Origin: CAYVBE01 sp964448935
GTDB taxonomy: Bacteria > Planctomycetota > Brocadiia > SM23-32
Assembly (NCBI GenBank): GCA_964448935.1
Contig: CAYVBE010000021.1
Location: 1-33,198, forward strand
Length of the DNA: 33,198 bases
Reading direction: 5' to 3'
The translations under genes were made by a program, and so were the position numbers. Position 1 is the stretch's first letter. The number at the start of each line of letters is the position of its first letter. Shown one piece after another: positions 1-8,138 of the stretch. The notes beneath the pieces are model-generated. The model saw only the letters and a program-made list of their open reading frames with translations. It was not told where the DNA came from and ran no database searches.

Positions 1-1024
1 TGAAGGCGCCGGGGAACCGCCCCAGGAACCGGGCCAGTGCGCAGTCCGGCGGGCTGAACGAGAGTATCGGCCGGTTCAGGGCGATGTAGTCATAGACCTT
101 GACTGGCACGGACAGCGGCGAGCGGGGGTTGGCCACGCAACAATCGGCCGATGCCACCACGGCCAGCCCGTCTGCGTACGGCAGCACGCCTTCCGCACGG
201 AGACACTGCCTCACGCCTTCCCGGCGGAACGCCGCCCCCAGGGCCGGTTCCGGGTGCCCCAGGTGGACTACCTCCACTTCCCCGGTTGTCAGGGCCACAG
301 CCCGCGCCAGCGCCTCCGCGTCCACCGAACTATAGTAGGCGAAACCGCCGAAGATCACCAGTCGCAGCAGGTCGGACGGTTTGTCCGCGGCAGTGACCTG
401 GCTGAGCGCTTCCGCGTCGTAGCCCCAGCGAACGGTCACGAACCGTCCGGGATCGCGGCGGGGGTAGCGGCGCCTATAGAGGGCGGTCTGTTCCGGGGTG
501 GTGAGCGCGACCAGCCCGGCGCCGCCGACTGACCAGCGTTCCAGCGGGGCCTCCACCAATCCGCGCATCAGGCCGCCGCGTCCGCGATACGGCACACAAC
601 CCAGGTGCCACAGGTCGCCCATATCCAGCGCGTAGGGAATGCCCCACCGCCGGCTGATGCCGCGTGCGAAGGGGAAGTACCAGAACGGCTCCCCGCGGAA
701 CAGCAGAAGGTCCGGTTCCGCACCGTCCGCGAGAGCCTGCCGGATGGCACGACGGTAGCCGGCGATCAGCCGGAGCTTGCCCGCGCTCCACCTCGGTACT
801 GAGCTATCGCTGCCCGGCGCTGACACTTCGTACACCCTCAGCCGCCTGCGGAGGTCGTCCCCCTCCGTGATCGGGCCGTTGTAAAGCCGCGGGTCGGAGG
901 TCACCACGACCGGTGGCGTGCCGAGCCGCGCCAGGTAGCGTGCCAGGCGCGTGGGCCGCCGCCCGCTGGTCCCCGAAGAGGGCGCGAACGCGTGTGTGAC
1001 GATCAGCAGCCGGGGAGGTCGCAT
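1..1024 (-). CDS. Glycosyltransferase family 4-like protein, C-terminus off window
   Basis: The frame opens at an ATG at 1024 and stays open to base 2, so about 341 residues are visible and the C-terminal end lies beyond the left edge. The N-terminus has the beta-strand/loop of a GT-B glycosyltransferase (RLLIVTHAFAPSSG). Further on, FGGFAYYSSVD begins the second Rossmann-like domain, and a PVKVYDYIALNRPIL segment matches the GT4 nucleotide-sugar-binding motif, with Asp where many members have the first Glu. GT4 enzymes transfer a sugar from an NDP-sugar to a growing glycan on the cytoplasmic face of the membrane. The start is only 5 bases after the flippase stop, so it is the third gene of a polysaccharide operon with the flippase and the DegT aminotransferase. 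Donor and acceptor cannot be told from sequence. Confidence 0.85.
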   Translation of the reverse strand, partial: MRPPRLLIVTHAFAPSSGTSGRRPTRLARYLARLGTPPVVVTSDPRLYNGPITEGDDLRRRLRVYEVSAPGSDSSVPRWSAGKLRLIAGYRRAIRQALADGAEPDLLLFRGEPFWYFPFARGISRRWGIPYALDMGDLWHLGCVPYRGRGGLMRGLVEAPLERWSVGGAGLVALTTPEQTALYRRRYPRRDPGRFVTVRWGYDAEALSQVTAADKPSDLLRLVIFGGFAYYSSVDAEALARAVALTTGEVEVVHLGHPEPALGAAFRREGVRQCLRAEGVLPYADGLAVVASADCCVANPRSPLSVPVKVYDYIALNRPILSFSPPDCALARFLGRFPGAF

Positions 1025-1029
1025 GTCAG

Positions 1030-2556
1030 TCACCCGCCTTTCCGCCCTCCGGCCGAGTTATGGGATCGAAGCACATCCCACGCCGCCGTGAACTGCTGCC
1101 AGGGGCCCCGCCCTATGAGCCTTGCGTAGAGAAAAGCGCCTGCTGCGCAGAAAACCGCCGTGGCTGCTGCCTGTGTGCACAGCGTGGTTGTGGGGCCCAG
1201 ACCTGGAATATGCAGTCCGATTACTACGCCGGGCAGCACCAAAGCGCCGAGCACCGCTCCTGGCATGACGCGCTCCACCATATCCATCCAGCCCACGCCG
1301 ATAGTGGATTTTACCAGGGCCCAAACAGGGAGGGTGGCGGCCACACCGAGAAGCACGGACAGGCAGGTCCCGGCCAGCCCGTACCACCTGGTCAAAGGAT
1401 ACACGCTCACCAGGATAACCGCGAGCCGCGCCAGGTTTGCCCTGAAACGCACTCGGGGGTGTCCCGTTCCCACGAACAGACCCCACGCGCAGCCGCTCAC
1501 GGCCCGCAGAAACCCCAACGCGGCCAACATCTGGAGGGGCAGCACTGCGCCGCGCCAGCCATGCCCCAACAGCCCCGCCACAATCTCCGGAGCGGCGGCG
1601 GCCACGAAAACGGCCAGCGGCAGCACCAGGGACACTATCGCCTCCAGAATGTCCAGGAAGGCCCTGCCGAGACGCTCAGTGTGCGCACGGAGCCGGCCGT
1701 AAACCGGCATGGCCACCCGGCTGGACATGCGCGACAACTCCGTGGAAGGAAGGTTTGAAAGAGTATATGACAGCCGGTATAGCCCCAATGGGCCCGTTCC
1801 CAGGACCCGCCCCACCAGCACATCGTCCAGGTTAGTCGCCAGAAAGAGCACTATCTGGGACCCCAGCATCCACCGACCAAACTCGAACAGTCTGGCCGCA
1901 TGTTTGCGACAGAATCTGAACCGCGGCCGGTAAGGATGCAGGCAATAGGAGAGGAGGCAATTTGACACCCATTGCGCCAGCTTTGCCCAGACCAGTGCGT
2001 AAACCGAGCCCAGCCTCCACGCCAGCACGACCCCCACCACAAGGGCAACCGCACCGCCCACCGCATCGTAGACGAACTGCCTGTGGAACTGCAGGTTCCG
2101 GTGAAAGTAGATGACGCCCACGTTCAGGAAACCGCCGATGGCCAGCCGGAGAGACAGCAACTGCAGCGGACCCACCGCGCGCGGTTCGTGGAAGAACCGC
2201 CCCACCAGAGGAGCCGCCAGGAACATGAGCCCCGCCACGGCCAGCCCCCGGACGATCTGGCAGGTCCACGCCGTGTCCAGGTAGGGCAGAGGGTCTTCGG
2301 GATGCTGGATCAGAGCCCTTCGGAACCCCAGGTGCGAGAACGTTTCCAGAGTCACCAGGGCCAGCATCGCAATGCCGAACACACCGAAATCGCCCGGGCT
2401 CAGAAGCCGCGCGAGCACTACCAGCATGACGAGCTGCAGAGCTTGTCCCACAGCCCTGCCGGCCAGAACCCAGCCTGCACCTCGAACCGCCCGCCAACCG
2501 AGAGGGGCAACCGTTCCCCGGGGGGTTTCTCTGCCGGCGGCCCTGCCGTTCGCCAT
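1030..2556 (-). CDS. Polysaccharide flippase (Wzx-like, MOP superfamily)
   Basis: A 508-residue polytopic membrane protein with about 12-14 hydrophobic segments. Near the N-terminus, a GWVLAGRAVGQALQLVMLVVLARLLSP segment (split here by its helix) followed by DFGVFGIAML is the classic opening of lipopolysaccharide-type O-antigen flippases; residues 230-290 hold the second conserved block (LGSQIVLFLATNLDDVLVGR, then LGLYRLSYTL). Family members move undecaprenyl-linked oligosaccharides across the inner membrane. It starts 18 bases after the aminotransferase stop and ends 5 bases before the glycosyltransferase start, so the three genes are very likely one transcript for an exopolysaccharide or lipid-linked glycan. 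The last 30 residues are charged and cytoplasmic. Assignment to Wzx rather than a teichuronic-acid or colanic-acid type exporter is not resolved. Confidence 0.9.
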   Translation of the reverse strand: MANGRAAGRETPRGTVAPLGWRAVRGAGWVLAGRAVGQALQLVMLVVLARLLSPGDFGVFGIAMLALVTLETFSHLGFRRALIQHPEDPLPYLDTAWTCQIVRGLAVAGLMFLAAPLVGRFFHEPRAVGPLQLLSLRLAIGGFLNVGVIYFHRNLQFHRQFVYDAVGGAVALVVGVVLAWRLGSVYALVWAKLAQWVSNCLLSYCLHPYRPRFRFCRKHAARLFEFGRWMLGSQIVLFLATNLDDVLVGRVLGTGPLGLYRLSYTLSNLPSTELSRMSSRVAMPVYGRLRAHTERLGRAFLDILEAIVSLVLPLAVFVAAAAPEIVAGLLGHGWRGAVLPLQMLAALGFLRAVSGCAWGLFVGTGHPRVRFRANLARLAVILVSVYPLTRWYGLAGTCLSVLLGVAATLPVWALVKSTIGVGWMDMVERVMPGAVLGALVLPGVVIGLHIPGLGPTTTLCTQAAATAVFCAAGAFLYARLIGRGPWQQFTAAWDVLRSHNSAGGRKGG

Positions 2557-2574
2557 CGCGCAAGCCCCCGCAGC

Positions 2575-3672
2575 TTAGAAAAACGCGCGTGTCATGCGTG
2601 TCACGTATTCCACCTGCTCGTCCGTCAGGTCGGGATGGATCGGCAAACTCAGCACCTCGTGCGCGGCCTGCTCCGCCCGCGGCACGGGGTATTCCCACGG
2701 CCCCAGGTCCCGCAGCGCGTCCAGGTGCGGCAGCAGCGTGGGGTAATGGATGCCCCCCCAGACGTCGGCCTCCCCCAGGTGCTGCTTCAGCCCGTCGCGG
2801 TCCGGGCATCGAACGACGTAAAGATGCCACGACGACCGCGCGTAGTCGGCCTCCCGGGGCACCGTCAGCGGCGTATCGGCCAGCGCCTTGGTGTAGGCTT
2901 CGGCTATCTGACGGCGTCTCCGGTTCCACCCGTCCAGGTGGGGCAGCTTTACGTTGAGCACTGCCCCCTGGAAGCCGGCCAGGCGGCAGTTGTAGCCCAG
3001 CCGGGAGTGGAAGTATCCACCCGCCTGGCCGTGGTTGCGCAGCAGGCGCAGCTCCTCGTCCAGCGCCCCATCGTTGGTCACCACCGCGCCGCCCTCGCCG
3101 TAGGCGCCCAGGTTCTTGGTGGGGTAGAAGCTGAAACACCCCGCCCACCCGATGGCGCCCACCTTGCGGTCCTTGTAGAGCGCGCCGTGCGCCTGCGCGG
3201 CGTCCTCGATCACCGCGAGATCGTGTTCCCGCGCGATTTCCAGAAGCGGGTCCATGTCCGCCGGGTGGCCGAACAGGTGGACCGGCATGATGGCCTTCGT
3301 GCGGGTCGTCACCGCATCCCGCACCCGCGCCGGGTCCAGGCAGAAGGTGTCGGGGTCAATATCCACGAACACCGGCCGCGCGCCCGTGTAAAGGATGGCC
3401 TCGGCGGTGGCGAAGAAGCTCAGGGGGGTGGTTATCACCTCGTCGCCGGCGCCCACGCCCAGCGCCACCAACGCCAGGTGCAGGGCGGAGGTACCGCTGT
3501 TGACACCCACGCAGTGGTCGGCTTCGCAGTAGGCGGCCCAGCTCTGCTCGAACTCCTCCACCTCCGGTCCCAGCCGGAACCACGAGTTGCGGCACGTTTT
3601 CTTCAGGGCGGCGTCAATCTCCTCCTCCAGCGCTTCGTACTGCGCCTGCAGGTCGAGGGGCGGTATCTTCAA
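2575..3672 (-). CDS. DegT/DnrJ/EryC1/StrS family sugar aminotransferase
   Basis: A 365-residue PLP-dependent aminotransferase, the usual length for the family. The start is a TTG at 3672 with an AAGGAGG Shine-Dalgarno 5 bases upstream; the protein then begins KIPPLDLQAQY, as DegT proteins do. The PLP lysine is K186 in FYPTKNLGAYGEGG, and D157 in VIEDAAQAHG is the residue that contacts the pyridine nitrogen. The family makes amino sugars by transferring an amino group, usually from glutamate, to a 3- or 4-keto nucleotide sugar. It leads the minus-strand operon with the flippase and the glycosyltransferase, so it probably supplies an aminodeoxy sugar for that glycan. The frame runs open upstream to 4164 but that extension overlaps the divergent DUF502 gene and is not conserved in character. 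Confidence 0.93.
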   Translation of the reverse strand: MKIPPLDLQAQYEALEEEIDAALKKTCRNSWFRLGPEVEEFEQSWAAYCEADHCVGVNSGTSALHLALVALGVGAGDEVITTPLSFFATAEAILYTGARPVFVDIDPDTFCLDPARVRDAVTTRTKAIMPVHLFGHPADMDPLLEIAREHDLAVIEDAAQAHGALYKDRKVGAIGWAGCFSFYPTKNLGAYGEGGAVVTNDGALDEELRLLRNHGQAGGYFHSRLGYNCRLAGFQGAVLNVKLPHLDGWNRRRRQIAEAYTKALADTPLTVPREADYARSSWHLYVVRCPDRDGLKQHLGEADVWGGIHYPTLLPHLDALRDLGPWEYPVPRAEQAAHEVLSLPIHPDLTDEQVEYVTRMTRAFF

Positions 3673-3716
3673 GTCTGCCTCCTTTCGTTCGCGGCATGTG
3701 TGCGGTCTATCGCGCC

Positions 3717-3744
3717 TTGTTGCCCCGTGGGGCGCGTTTATAAT
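3717..3744 (+). promoter_or_regulatory. Sigma70-type promoter for the DUF502 operon
   Basis: TTGTTG (3717-3722), a 16-base spacer and a perfect TATAAT (3739-3744) lie 68 bases upstream of the GTG start at 3812. The same AT-rich patch read on the minus strand offers TATTAT (3745-3740) with a TCGCCA-like -35 17 bases away, which could serve the divergent aminotransferase; that second reading is weaker. Confidence 0.55.
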
Positions 3745-3811
3745 ACAGCACGCGGGCCCGTATGGCGATTGCAGGAGGCCGGTTTTCCACATCGGGGAGG
3801 GGCGAACAGAG

Positions 3812-4453
3812 GTGGACCTGAAAAAGCACGGGACGATTCTGTTGAACGGCATCGTGGTCGTCGCTCCGATTATTGTCACGGCATACATCGTGGTCCGGGG
3901 CGTTCTGTGGCTGGAAAGCCGGATGCACGACCTTCTGCAGGGCGTGCTGGGCGTGTGGTTCCCCGGTCTGGGGATACTGGCCGGGGTCGTCGCCATATAC
4001 GTCGTGGGCCTGCTGGCGCGCACGTGGCTGCTCCGCGCGCCCATCCGGCTGGCCGAGGCGCTGGTGGAGCGCATACCCCTGGTGAAGAGCCTGTACTCCT
4101 CCGTGCGGGACCTGCTGCAGTTCCTGGGCGGCACGGAGGCCGAATCGCGCGGCAAGCCATGCATCGTGAAGGATCAGGACGGGCAGGCCCTCATGCTGGG
4201 GCTCGTGACGCAGGAGAAGCCGGAGAAGTACCTGCCCGAGGGCGGGCGGGTGGCGGTCTACCTGCCTATGAGCTATCAGTTGGGCGGTTTCACCGTATAT
4301 CTGCCTCCCGAACGGGTGGAGGAGTTGCCCGACGTCAGCGTTGAGGAACTGCTAAAGCTGTCCCTGACCGCCGGCGTGGGGAAGACGGGTCGGGAAAAAC
4401 TCATCGGCAAAGGCATCGAAAGGGAAGAGGACGATGGCATTGCACAAGATTGA
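3812..4453 (+). CDS. DUF502 family membrane protein
   Basis: 213 residues from a GTG start with a GGAGGGG Shine-Dalgarno 9 bases upstream. The protein begins VDLKKHGTILLNG, then a TM helix (about residues 10-32), a PGLGIL turn, a second TM helix (about 50-70), and the conserved DUF502 block RIPLVKSLYSSVRDLLQFL, followed by a soluble beta-rich domain containing GLVTQEKPEKYLP and VYLPMSYQLGGFTVYLP. These are hallmark DUF502 (COG2928) segments. The family has two membrane helices and no firmly established biochemical role. The stop overlaps the start of the next gene by 20 bases, so the two are translationally linked. The frame is open upstream to 3587 but the extra part runs antisense to the aminotransferase and lies before the promoter. 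Confidence 0.92.
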   Translation: MDLKKHGTILLNGIVVVAPIIVTAYIVVRGVLWLESRMHDLLQGVLGVWFPGLGILAGVVAIYVVGLLARTWLLRAPIRLAEALVERIPLVKSLYSSVRDLLQFLGGTEAESRGKPCIVKDQDGQALMLGLVTQEKPEKYLPEGGRVAVYLPMSYQLGGFTVYLPPERVEELPDVSVEELLKLSLTAGVGKTGREKLIGKGIEREEDDGIAQD

Positions 4454-4946
4454 ATCCACGAAGCACCTGGACGACACGCTGAAGCGCATGAAGACCGGCG
4501 GCCTGCTGCTGACCAGCATGGGCCCCGACGGCACCCCCAACGTCATGACCATCGGCTGGGGCAACGTGGGCATCGTCTGGGGCCGGCCCGTGTTCGTGGT
4601 CTACGTGCGTCCGTCGCGCTTCACGTTCACCAATATCGAGGCCACCGGCGAGTTCACCGTCAACGTGCCCACCGAAGAGATGGCCCAGGTCTGCCTGGCC
4701 TGCGGGCAGGAGTCCGGCCGGGACGTGGACAAGTTCGACAAGCACGCCCTGACCGCCGAACCGGCGGAGAAGGTGGACGTCCCGCTTATCGCAGAGTGCG
4801 TGCGGCACTACGAGTGCCGTATCGTCCATCGCAACGACGTCTCCGACGCCGCTATAGACGCGGAAATCCGTGCCGACGCCTACCCCCGCGGGGACCTGCA
4901 CCGGGTCTATTACGGCCGGATACTGCGCACCGCCGAGCGCCCGTGA
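4434..4946 (+). CDS. Flavin reductase-like FMN-binding split-barrel protein
   Basis: 170 residues. The sequence runs MKTGGLLLTSMGPDG, TPNVMTIGWGNVGIVWGRPV, FVVYVRPSRFTFTNIEATGEFTVNVP: the typical flavin-reductase-like (FMN-binding split barrel) order of strand, NxMTIGW loop and the YVRPSRxT FMN-phosphate contact. Related proteins reduce flavins with NAD(P)H or carry bound FMN as electron-transfer or oxidoreductase subunits. Substrate cannot be inferred. Its ATG lies inside the end of the DUF502 gene, and the EEP gene follows 13 bases after its stop, so the three are probably co-transcribed. There are cysteines at LACGQE and AECVRHYEC, with no metal-site spacing. Confidence 0.9.
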   Translation: MALHKIESTKHLDDTLKRMKTGGLLLTSMGPDGTPNVMTIGWGNVGIVWGRPVFVVYVRPSRFTFTNIEATGEFTVNVPTEEMAQVCLACGQESGRDVDKFDKHALTAEPAEKVDVPLIAECVRHYECRIVHRNDVSDAAIDAEIRADAYPRGDLHRVYYGRILRTAERP

Positions 4947-4959
4947 GAAGGGACAATCC

Positions 4960-5739
4960 ATGCGCGTGATGAGCTGCAACATACGAACCAGCGCCGCCTG
5001 GGATGAGGACAACGACTGGTCCCACCGTAGGTCGCTGTGCTGCGAAGTCATAGGCTCCTACGACCCGGACATCATCTGCTGCCAGGAAGCCCGGGAAGAC
5101 CAGTGGCGGGACCTGCAGGAGGACTTCCCCGACTACCGGAGCTTTGCCGTGCCGGAAGAGCCGGCGAACCGACACCCGATGAACGTCATCCTTTTCCGGC
5201 GGCAGAGCTTCCGGCGGCTGGGCGCCGGCGTGTTCTGGCTTTCGGAAACACCCCACGTCCCCGGCTCCCGCTCGTGGGACACGGCGTGCGTCCGGCTGGC
5301 CCCGTGGCTCCTTCTGGAGGATTCAACGGGGCGGGAGGTGGCCGTCATCAACACGCACCTGGACCACGTGAGCCAGCCGGCGCGGGAGGGAGGCGCCCGC
5401 CTGATCAACGAGTGGGCGGCCGGCTTCCCCGATGCCTACCCCCGCATCCTGACCGGGGACATGAACTCCGGGCCGCAGAACCCCGTGATCGGGGCGTTCA
5501 AGTCCTCCGGCTGGCGGGCAACCTCCGAAGAAGCGCCCCGGCCGGACGGCCCCGGCTACACCTGCCACGGGTTCCGCGGCCTGGACGAATCGGTCACGCA
5601 GGAGCCCTGGGGGCAGGAGATTGACTGGATATTCCTGAAGGGCGGTTGCCGGGCAGAATCCTACGAAGTGGTGTGCGACAGCCGGGAGGGACGCTACCCC
5701 AGCGACCACTTCTTCCTCTGCGCCGACATCCGCCTCTGA
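4960..5739 (+). CDS. Endonuclease/exonuclease/phosphatase (EEP) family hydrolase
   Basis: 259 residues from an ATG with AGAAGGGA just upstream. The EEP (DNase I-like) catalytic signature is complete: MRVMSCNIR (Asn 7), DIICCQE (metal-binding Glu 43), NTHLDH in the middle, GDMNSGP (Asp/Asn pair), IDWIF and the terminal SDHFFL (Asp-His). This length and the absence of extra domains or a signal peptide match the stand-alone bacterial cytoplasmic members often labelled endonuclease/exonuclease/phosphatase family protein; those act on phosphodiesters of nucleic acids, nucleotides or phospho-sugars. The real substrate is unknown. It is last in the run that starts with DUF502. Confidence 0.9.
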   Translation: MRVMSCNIRTSAAWDEDNDWSHRRSLCCEVIGSYDPDIICCQEAREDQWRDLQEDFPDYRSFAVPEEPANRHPMNVILFRRQSFRRLGAGVFWLSETPHVPGSRSWDTACVRLAPWLLLEDSTGREVAVINTHLDHVSQPAREGGARLINEWAAGFPDAYPRILTGDMNSGPQNPVIGAFKSSGWRATSEEAPRPDGPGYTCHGFRGLDESVTQEPWGQEIDWIFLKGGCRAESYEVVCDSREGRYPSDHFFLCADIRL

Positions 5740-5749
5740 GGCCGCCGCC

Positions 5750-5770
5750 CCGCGCGTCGCGACGGCGCGG
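5750..5770 (+). terminator. Possible GC hairpin after the EEP gene
   Basis: CCGCGC (5750-5755) pairs with GCGCGG (5765-5770) around a 9-base loop, 10 bases after the EEP stop. There is no T tract, so it is at best a factor-dependent or weak terminator. Confidence 0.25.
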
Positions 5771-5866
5771 TCGCCCACTCACTCGCCCTCGCCGGGGCGC
5801 TGCTGTCCCCGCGGGTTGTTCTCCAGATGACCTTGTCCGCCCGCCTGACCTTTAGAAAAATAAATC

Positions 5867-5894
5867 TTGACTTTCAGATAGTTCAGTATATAAT
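5867..5894 (+). promoter_or_regulatory. Strong sigma70-type promoter for DUF2089 operon
   Basis: TTGACT (5867-5872), 16-base spacer, perfect TATAAT (5889-5894), all within an AT-rich island (about 5851-5910) that stands out from the GC-rich surroundings. The ATG of the DUF2089 gene is 35 bases downstream. Confidence 0.75.
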
Positions 5895-5928
5895 TGAGGT
5901 TAGATTTAAGGAAGGTGAAGGATAAGCT

Positions 5929-6243
5929 ATGGCGGGGAAGGCAAACGGCGGCCGGTGGATGGAGGGTCTCAGCGATGAGGACCTGATGTTCATCAAGCGC
6001 TTCGTGCTGGCGTCCGGGTCTCTGAAGGCCCTGGCGCAGAACTACGGGGTTTCCTACCCCACCATCCGCCTGCGCCTGGACCGGCTGATCGAGAAGATCA
6101 AGGTGCTGGACGACAGCGAGGTCCAGGACGAATTCGAGCGGAAAGTCCGGGCGCTCTTCGCCGACGGGAAGATCGCGGCGGAAGCCATGAGAGGGTTATT
6201 GGCCGCCTACCGGGCGCAGACTGAGGAGGAGGATGAATCATGA
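5929..6243 (+). CDS. DUF2089 family HTH protein
   Basis: 104 residues. The order is a short basic start, LSDEDLMFIKRFVLASGSLKALAQ, NYGVSYPTIRLRLDRLIEKI (helix-turn-helix, about residues 28-58), then a charged C-terminal helix with FADGKIAAEAMRGLLAAYR and an acidic tail. That pattern is the DUF2089 family, which is treated as an HTH regulator because the middle helices read like a sigma/HTH DNA-binding unit. It lacks the N-terminal zinc-ribbon cysteines that many DUF2089 proteins have. AAGGA lies 6 bases before the ATG. The stop codon overlaps the next gene (ATGA), so the two are translationally coupled and likely work together. In other genomes DUF2089 genes sit beside envelope-stress membrane genes (established context); regulation of its own operon is inference. 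Confidence 0.9.
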   Translation: MAGKANGGRWMEGLSDEDLMFIKRFVLASGSLKALAQNYGVSYPTIRLRLDRLIEKIKVLDDSEVQDEFERKVRALFADGKIAAEAMRGLLAAYRAQTEEEDES

Positions 6244-7103
6244 GAGAACTGTTCGCCGTGACGGTCTTGGTCGTGTTCTGCGCGGCTCTTGTGGAAGGGG
6301 AAGAGGTGCTGCGGGCTGTCGAATGGGCGAAGGTGCCGTCGGGGGTGGGTTTCGCCGCAGAACTTCAGAAGAACCCCGACGGGGCGACCGCCATGCACGT
6401 GACCGCCGCCGGCGGGCCGGTGACCGTGGCCCTGGCCACCATCGAAGATCCGGCCGTCGGGACGGAGAGGTATGCTCTGCACGGGGAGGTCCGTTACCGG
6501 GACGTGGAGGGCGAGGGCTACCTGGAGATGCTGAGCTATTGCGGCGACGGCGGGCCGCACTTCTCCCGGACCGTGGCCGACAGCGGGCCGACCGGACATC
6601 TGCAGGGAACCTCGGGCCGGCGGCGCTTCGTGTTGCCGTTCCAGCTCAACGGCAGCCCTCCGCCCCGTAAGTTGGAGCTGAACCTGGTCCTGCCGGGCAG
6701 CGGCAGCGTTACCGTGGGGCCGGTCCGTCTGGTGGCGTACGGTCCCGGCGAGGACCCGCTTGCGTCTCCGGGCCAGTGGTTCGGCGGCCGGGGCGCAGGG
6801 CTCGTGGGCGGAATCGGCGGCACTCTGGCGGGGCTGCTGGGGGCCTTGATCGGCTGGCTCTGCTCCCGCGGCGCAGCCAGAAACCTGGTCCTCGCCCTGC
6901 TGCGCCTGATGCTGCTGATCGGGCTTGCCTGCCTGGCGGTGGCGTTGTTTGCCCTTCTGAGGGGGCAGCCGTTCACGGTGTGGTATCCGTTCGGGCTGCT
7001 CGGGGTCATCTGCACGGTGGTGCCGCTCGGGCTCATGCGCACTGTCCGCAGGCGCTACCAGGCGGAGGAGATGCGCAAGATGCAGGCCATGGACGCCGGC
7101 TGA
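6240..7103 (+). CDS. Secreted-domain/three-TM membrane protein, partner of DUF2089
   Basis: 287 residues, not assigned to a named family. An N-terminal signal peptide (residues 1-20) precedes an exported domain of about 150 residues that is rich in beta-strand patterns and resembles carbohydrate-binding-like jelly rolls (YLEMLSYCGDGGPHFSRT, then RRRFVLPFQLNG, then LNLVLPGSGSVTVGPVRLV). Three hydrophobic segments follow (about 186-208, 215-240 and 247-268), and a short basic/charged tail (RRRYQAEEMRKM) ends in the cytoplasm. It overlaps the DUF2089 gene by 4 bases. The arrangement, an outside beta-domain and a cytoplasmic tail next to an HTH protein, suggests a membrane sensor that controls the regulator, but no sensory motif is visible. 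It ends 4 bases from the convergent cysE gene. Confidence 0.75.
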   Translation: MRELFAVTVLVVFCAALVEGEEVLRAVEWAKVPSGVGFAAELQKNPDGATAMHVTAAGGPVTVALATIEDPAVGTERYALHGEVRYRDVEGEGYLEMLSYCGDGGPHFSRTVADSGPTGHLQGTSGRRRFVLPFQLNGSPPPRKLELNLVLPGSGSVTVGPVRLVAYGPGEDPLASPGQWFGGRGAGLVGGIGGTLAGLLGALIGWLCSRGAARNLVLALLRLMLLIGLACLAVALFALLRGQPFTVWYPFGLLGVICTVVPLGLMRTVRRRYQAEEMRKMQAMDAG

Positions 7104-7107
7104 GCGG

Positions 7108-8073
7108 TCAGTCGTTCTCCGGGCGGGTGATGCGGTGGCTGGGCTTTTCGATGGTCACGCGCGTGCCCGGCTCCACCGAGTGGGTCAGGAAGACGTTGGC
7201 CCCGATCACGCTGCCGGCGCCGACCGTGATGTCGCCCAAGATGCTGGCGTTGGCGTAGATGATGACGTCGTCCTCGATGGTGGGGTGCCGTTTGTAGCCG
7301 CGCACCAGCCGCCCCTCTTCGTCGGTCTTGAACCGGTAGCCGCCCAGAGTCACGCCCTGGTACATCCGCACGTCGTCCCCGATCCGGCTGGTCTCCCCGA
7401 TGACCACGCCGGTGCCGTGGTCAATGAAGAAGCGGCGGCCGATTTGCGCGCCGGGATGGATGTCTATGCCCGTGATGCGGTGGGCGTGTTCGGTCATGAT
7501 GCGCGGCAGCCACGGGACGCCGTTCGAGTGCAGCATGTGGGCGATGCGGTAGATCATCACCGCGCGGAATCCGGGGTAGCAGAAGATAACCTCGTCGTAG
7601 CCCGTGGCCGCCGGATCGCCCTCGAAGGCCGCGCGCACGTCGCCGTCCAGAATGTCCAGAAGGTCGGGAAGCTCTTCCAGAAGTCCGAAGGCCCGCTCCT
7701 GCCCCTCGCGTTCGCACTCCAGGCGGCCCGACCCGTCGGCGTCGTGCCGCGCGTGCAGGGCGCAGCGCGATATCTCGCCCGCCAGCAGGTCGTAGGCGTT
7801 GCTCAGGGTCTCGCCCAGGTGGAAGGCCAGGTTTGCGCTGGTGAGGCCCTTCCGGCCGAAATAGCCGGGGAACAGCGCCTCCGCCAGCAGGTTCAGGATT
7901 CGGATCACGGTCTGCTCGCTGGGAAGGGGGTATCGGCAGACGTGCTGCACGCTGTCCTGCTGGCCGAGCTTCCGGACGAGCCTTTCCACCGCCCTGGGCA
8001 GGTGGTCCTTGCCCGCCGAGAGCCCGCGGTCGTCCGTTTCGTTCGTCGGATGCCCATCCTCAGGTTGTTCCAT
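7108..8073 (-). CDS. cysE: Serine O-acetyltransferase
   Basis: 321 residues; ATG at 8073 with AAGGAGG 6 bases upstream. The C-terminal third is a left-handed beta-helix of hexapeptide repeats: IDIHPGAQIGRRFFIDHGTGVVIGET, then RIGDDVRMYQGVTLGG, then HPTIEDDVIIYANASILGDITVG. The active His is in IDHGTG. The enzyme transfers acetyl from acetyl-CoA to L-serine, giving the O-acetylserine used by cysteine synthase. The roughly 200-residue N-terminal helical part, ending in YDEVIFCYPGFRAVMIYRIAHMLH, is longer than in E. coli CysE and typical of the EpsC-type enzymes of several deep-branching phyla. It is monocistronic here and convergent with the DUF2089 operon. No cysteine synthase is next to it. 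Confidence 0.94.
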   Translation of the reverse strand: MEQPEDGHPTNETDDRGLSAGKDHLPRAVERLVRKLGQQDSVQHVCRYPLPSEQTVIRILNLLAEALFPGYFGRKGLTSANLAFHLGETLSNAYDLLAGEISRCALHARHDADGSGRLECEREGQERAFGLLEELPDLLDILDGDVRAAFEGDPAATGYDEVIFCYPGFRAVMIYRIAHMLHSNGVPWLPRIMTEHAHRITGIDIHPGAQIGRRFFIDHGTGVVIGETSRIGDDVRMYQGVTLGGYRFKTDEEGRLVRGYKRHPTIEDDVIIYANASILGDITVGAGSVIGANVFLTHSVEPGTRVTIEKPSHRITRPEND

Positions 8074-8109
8074 AGCCGCCTCCTTGTCAGTTTCTCGCGT
8101 TCTGCTATC

Positions 8110-8138
8110 ATTGTGGCCCGGTCGGCCGGCAGGCGCAA
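8110..8138 (-). promoter_or_regulatory. Candidate promoter of cysE
   Basis: On the minus strand TTGCGC (8138-8133), a 17-base spacer and CACAAT (8115-8110) lie 36 bases upstream of the cysE ATG. The -35 keeps TTG and the -10 keeps four of six positions; the spacing is ideal. Confidence 0.4.

Noticed and set aside
3673..4164. Extension of the aminotransferase to an ATG at 4164
   Set aside because: It would run antisense through the DUF502 gene and its promoter; the family start is at the TTG with a clear Shine-Dalgarno.
1972..4344. A 790-codon open frame on the plus strand across the polysaccharide operon
   Set aside because: It is antisense to the aminotransferase and flippase and is rich in H/P/R/G/Q as expected of a shadow frame in GC-rich DNA; it has no domain and crosses a promoter.
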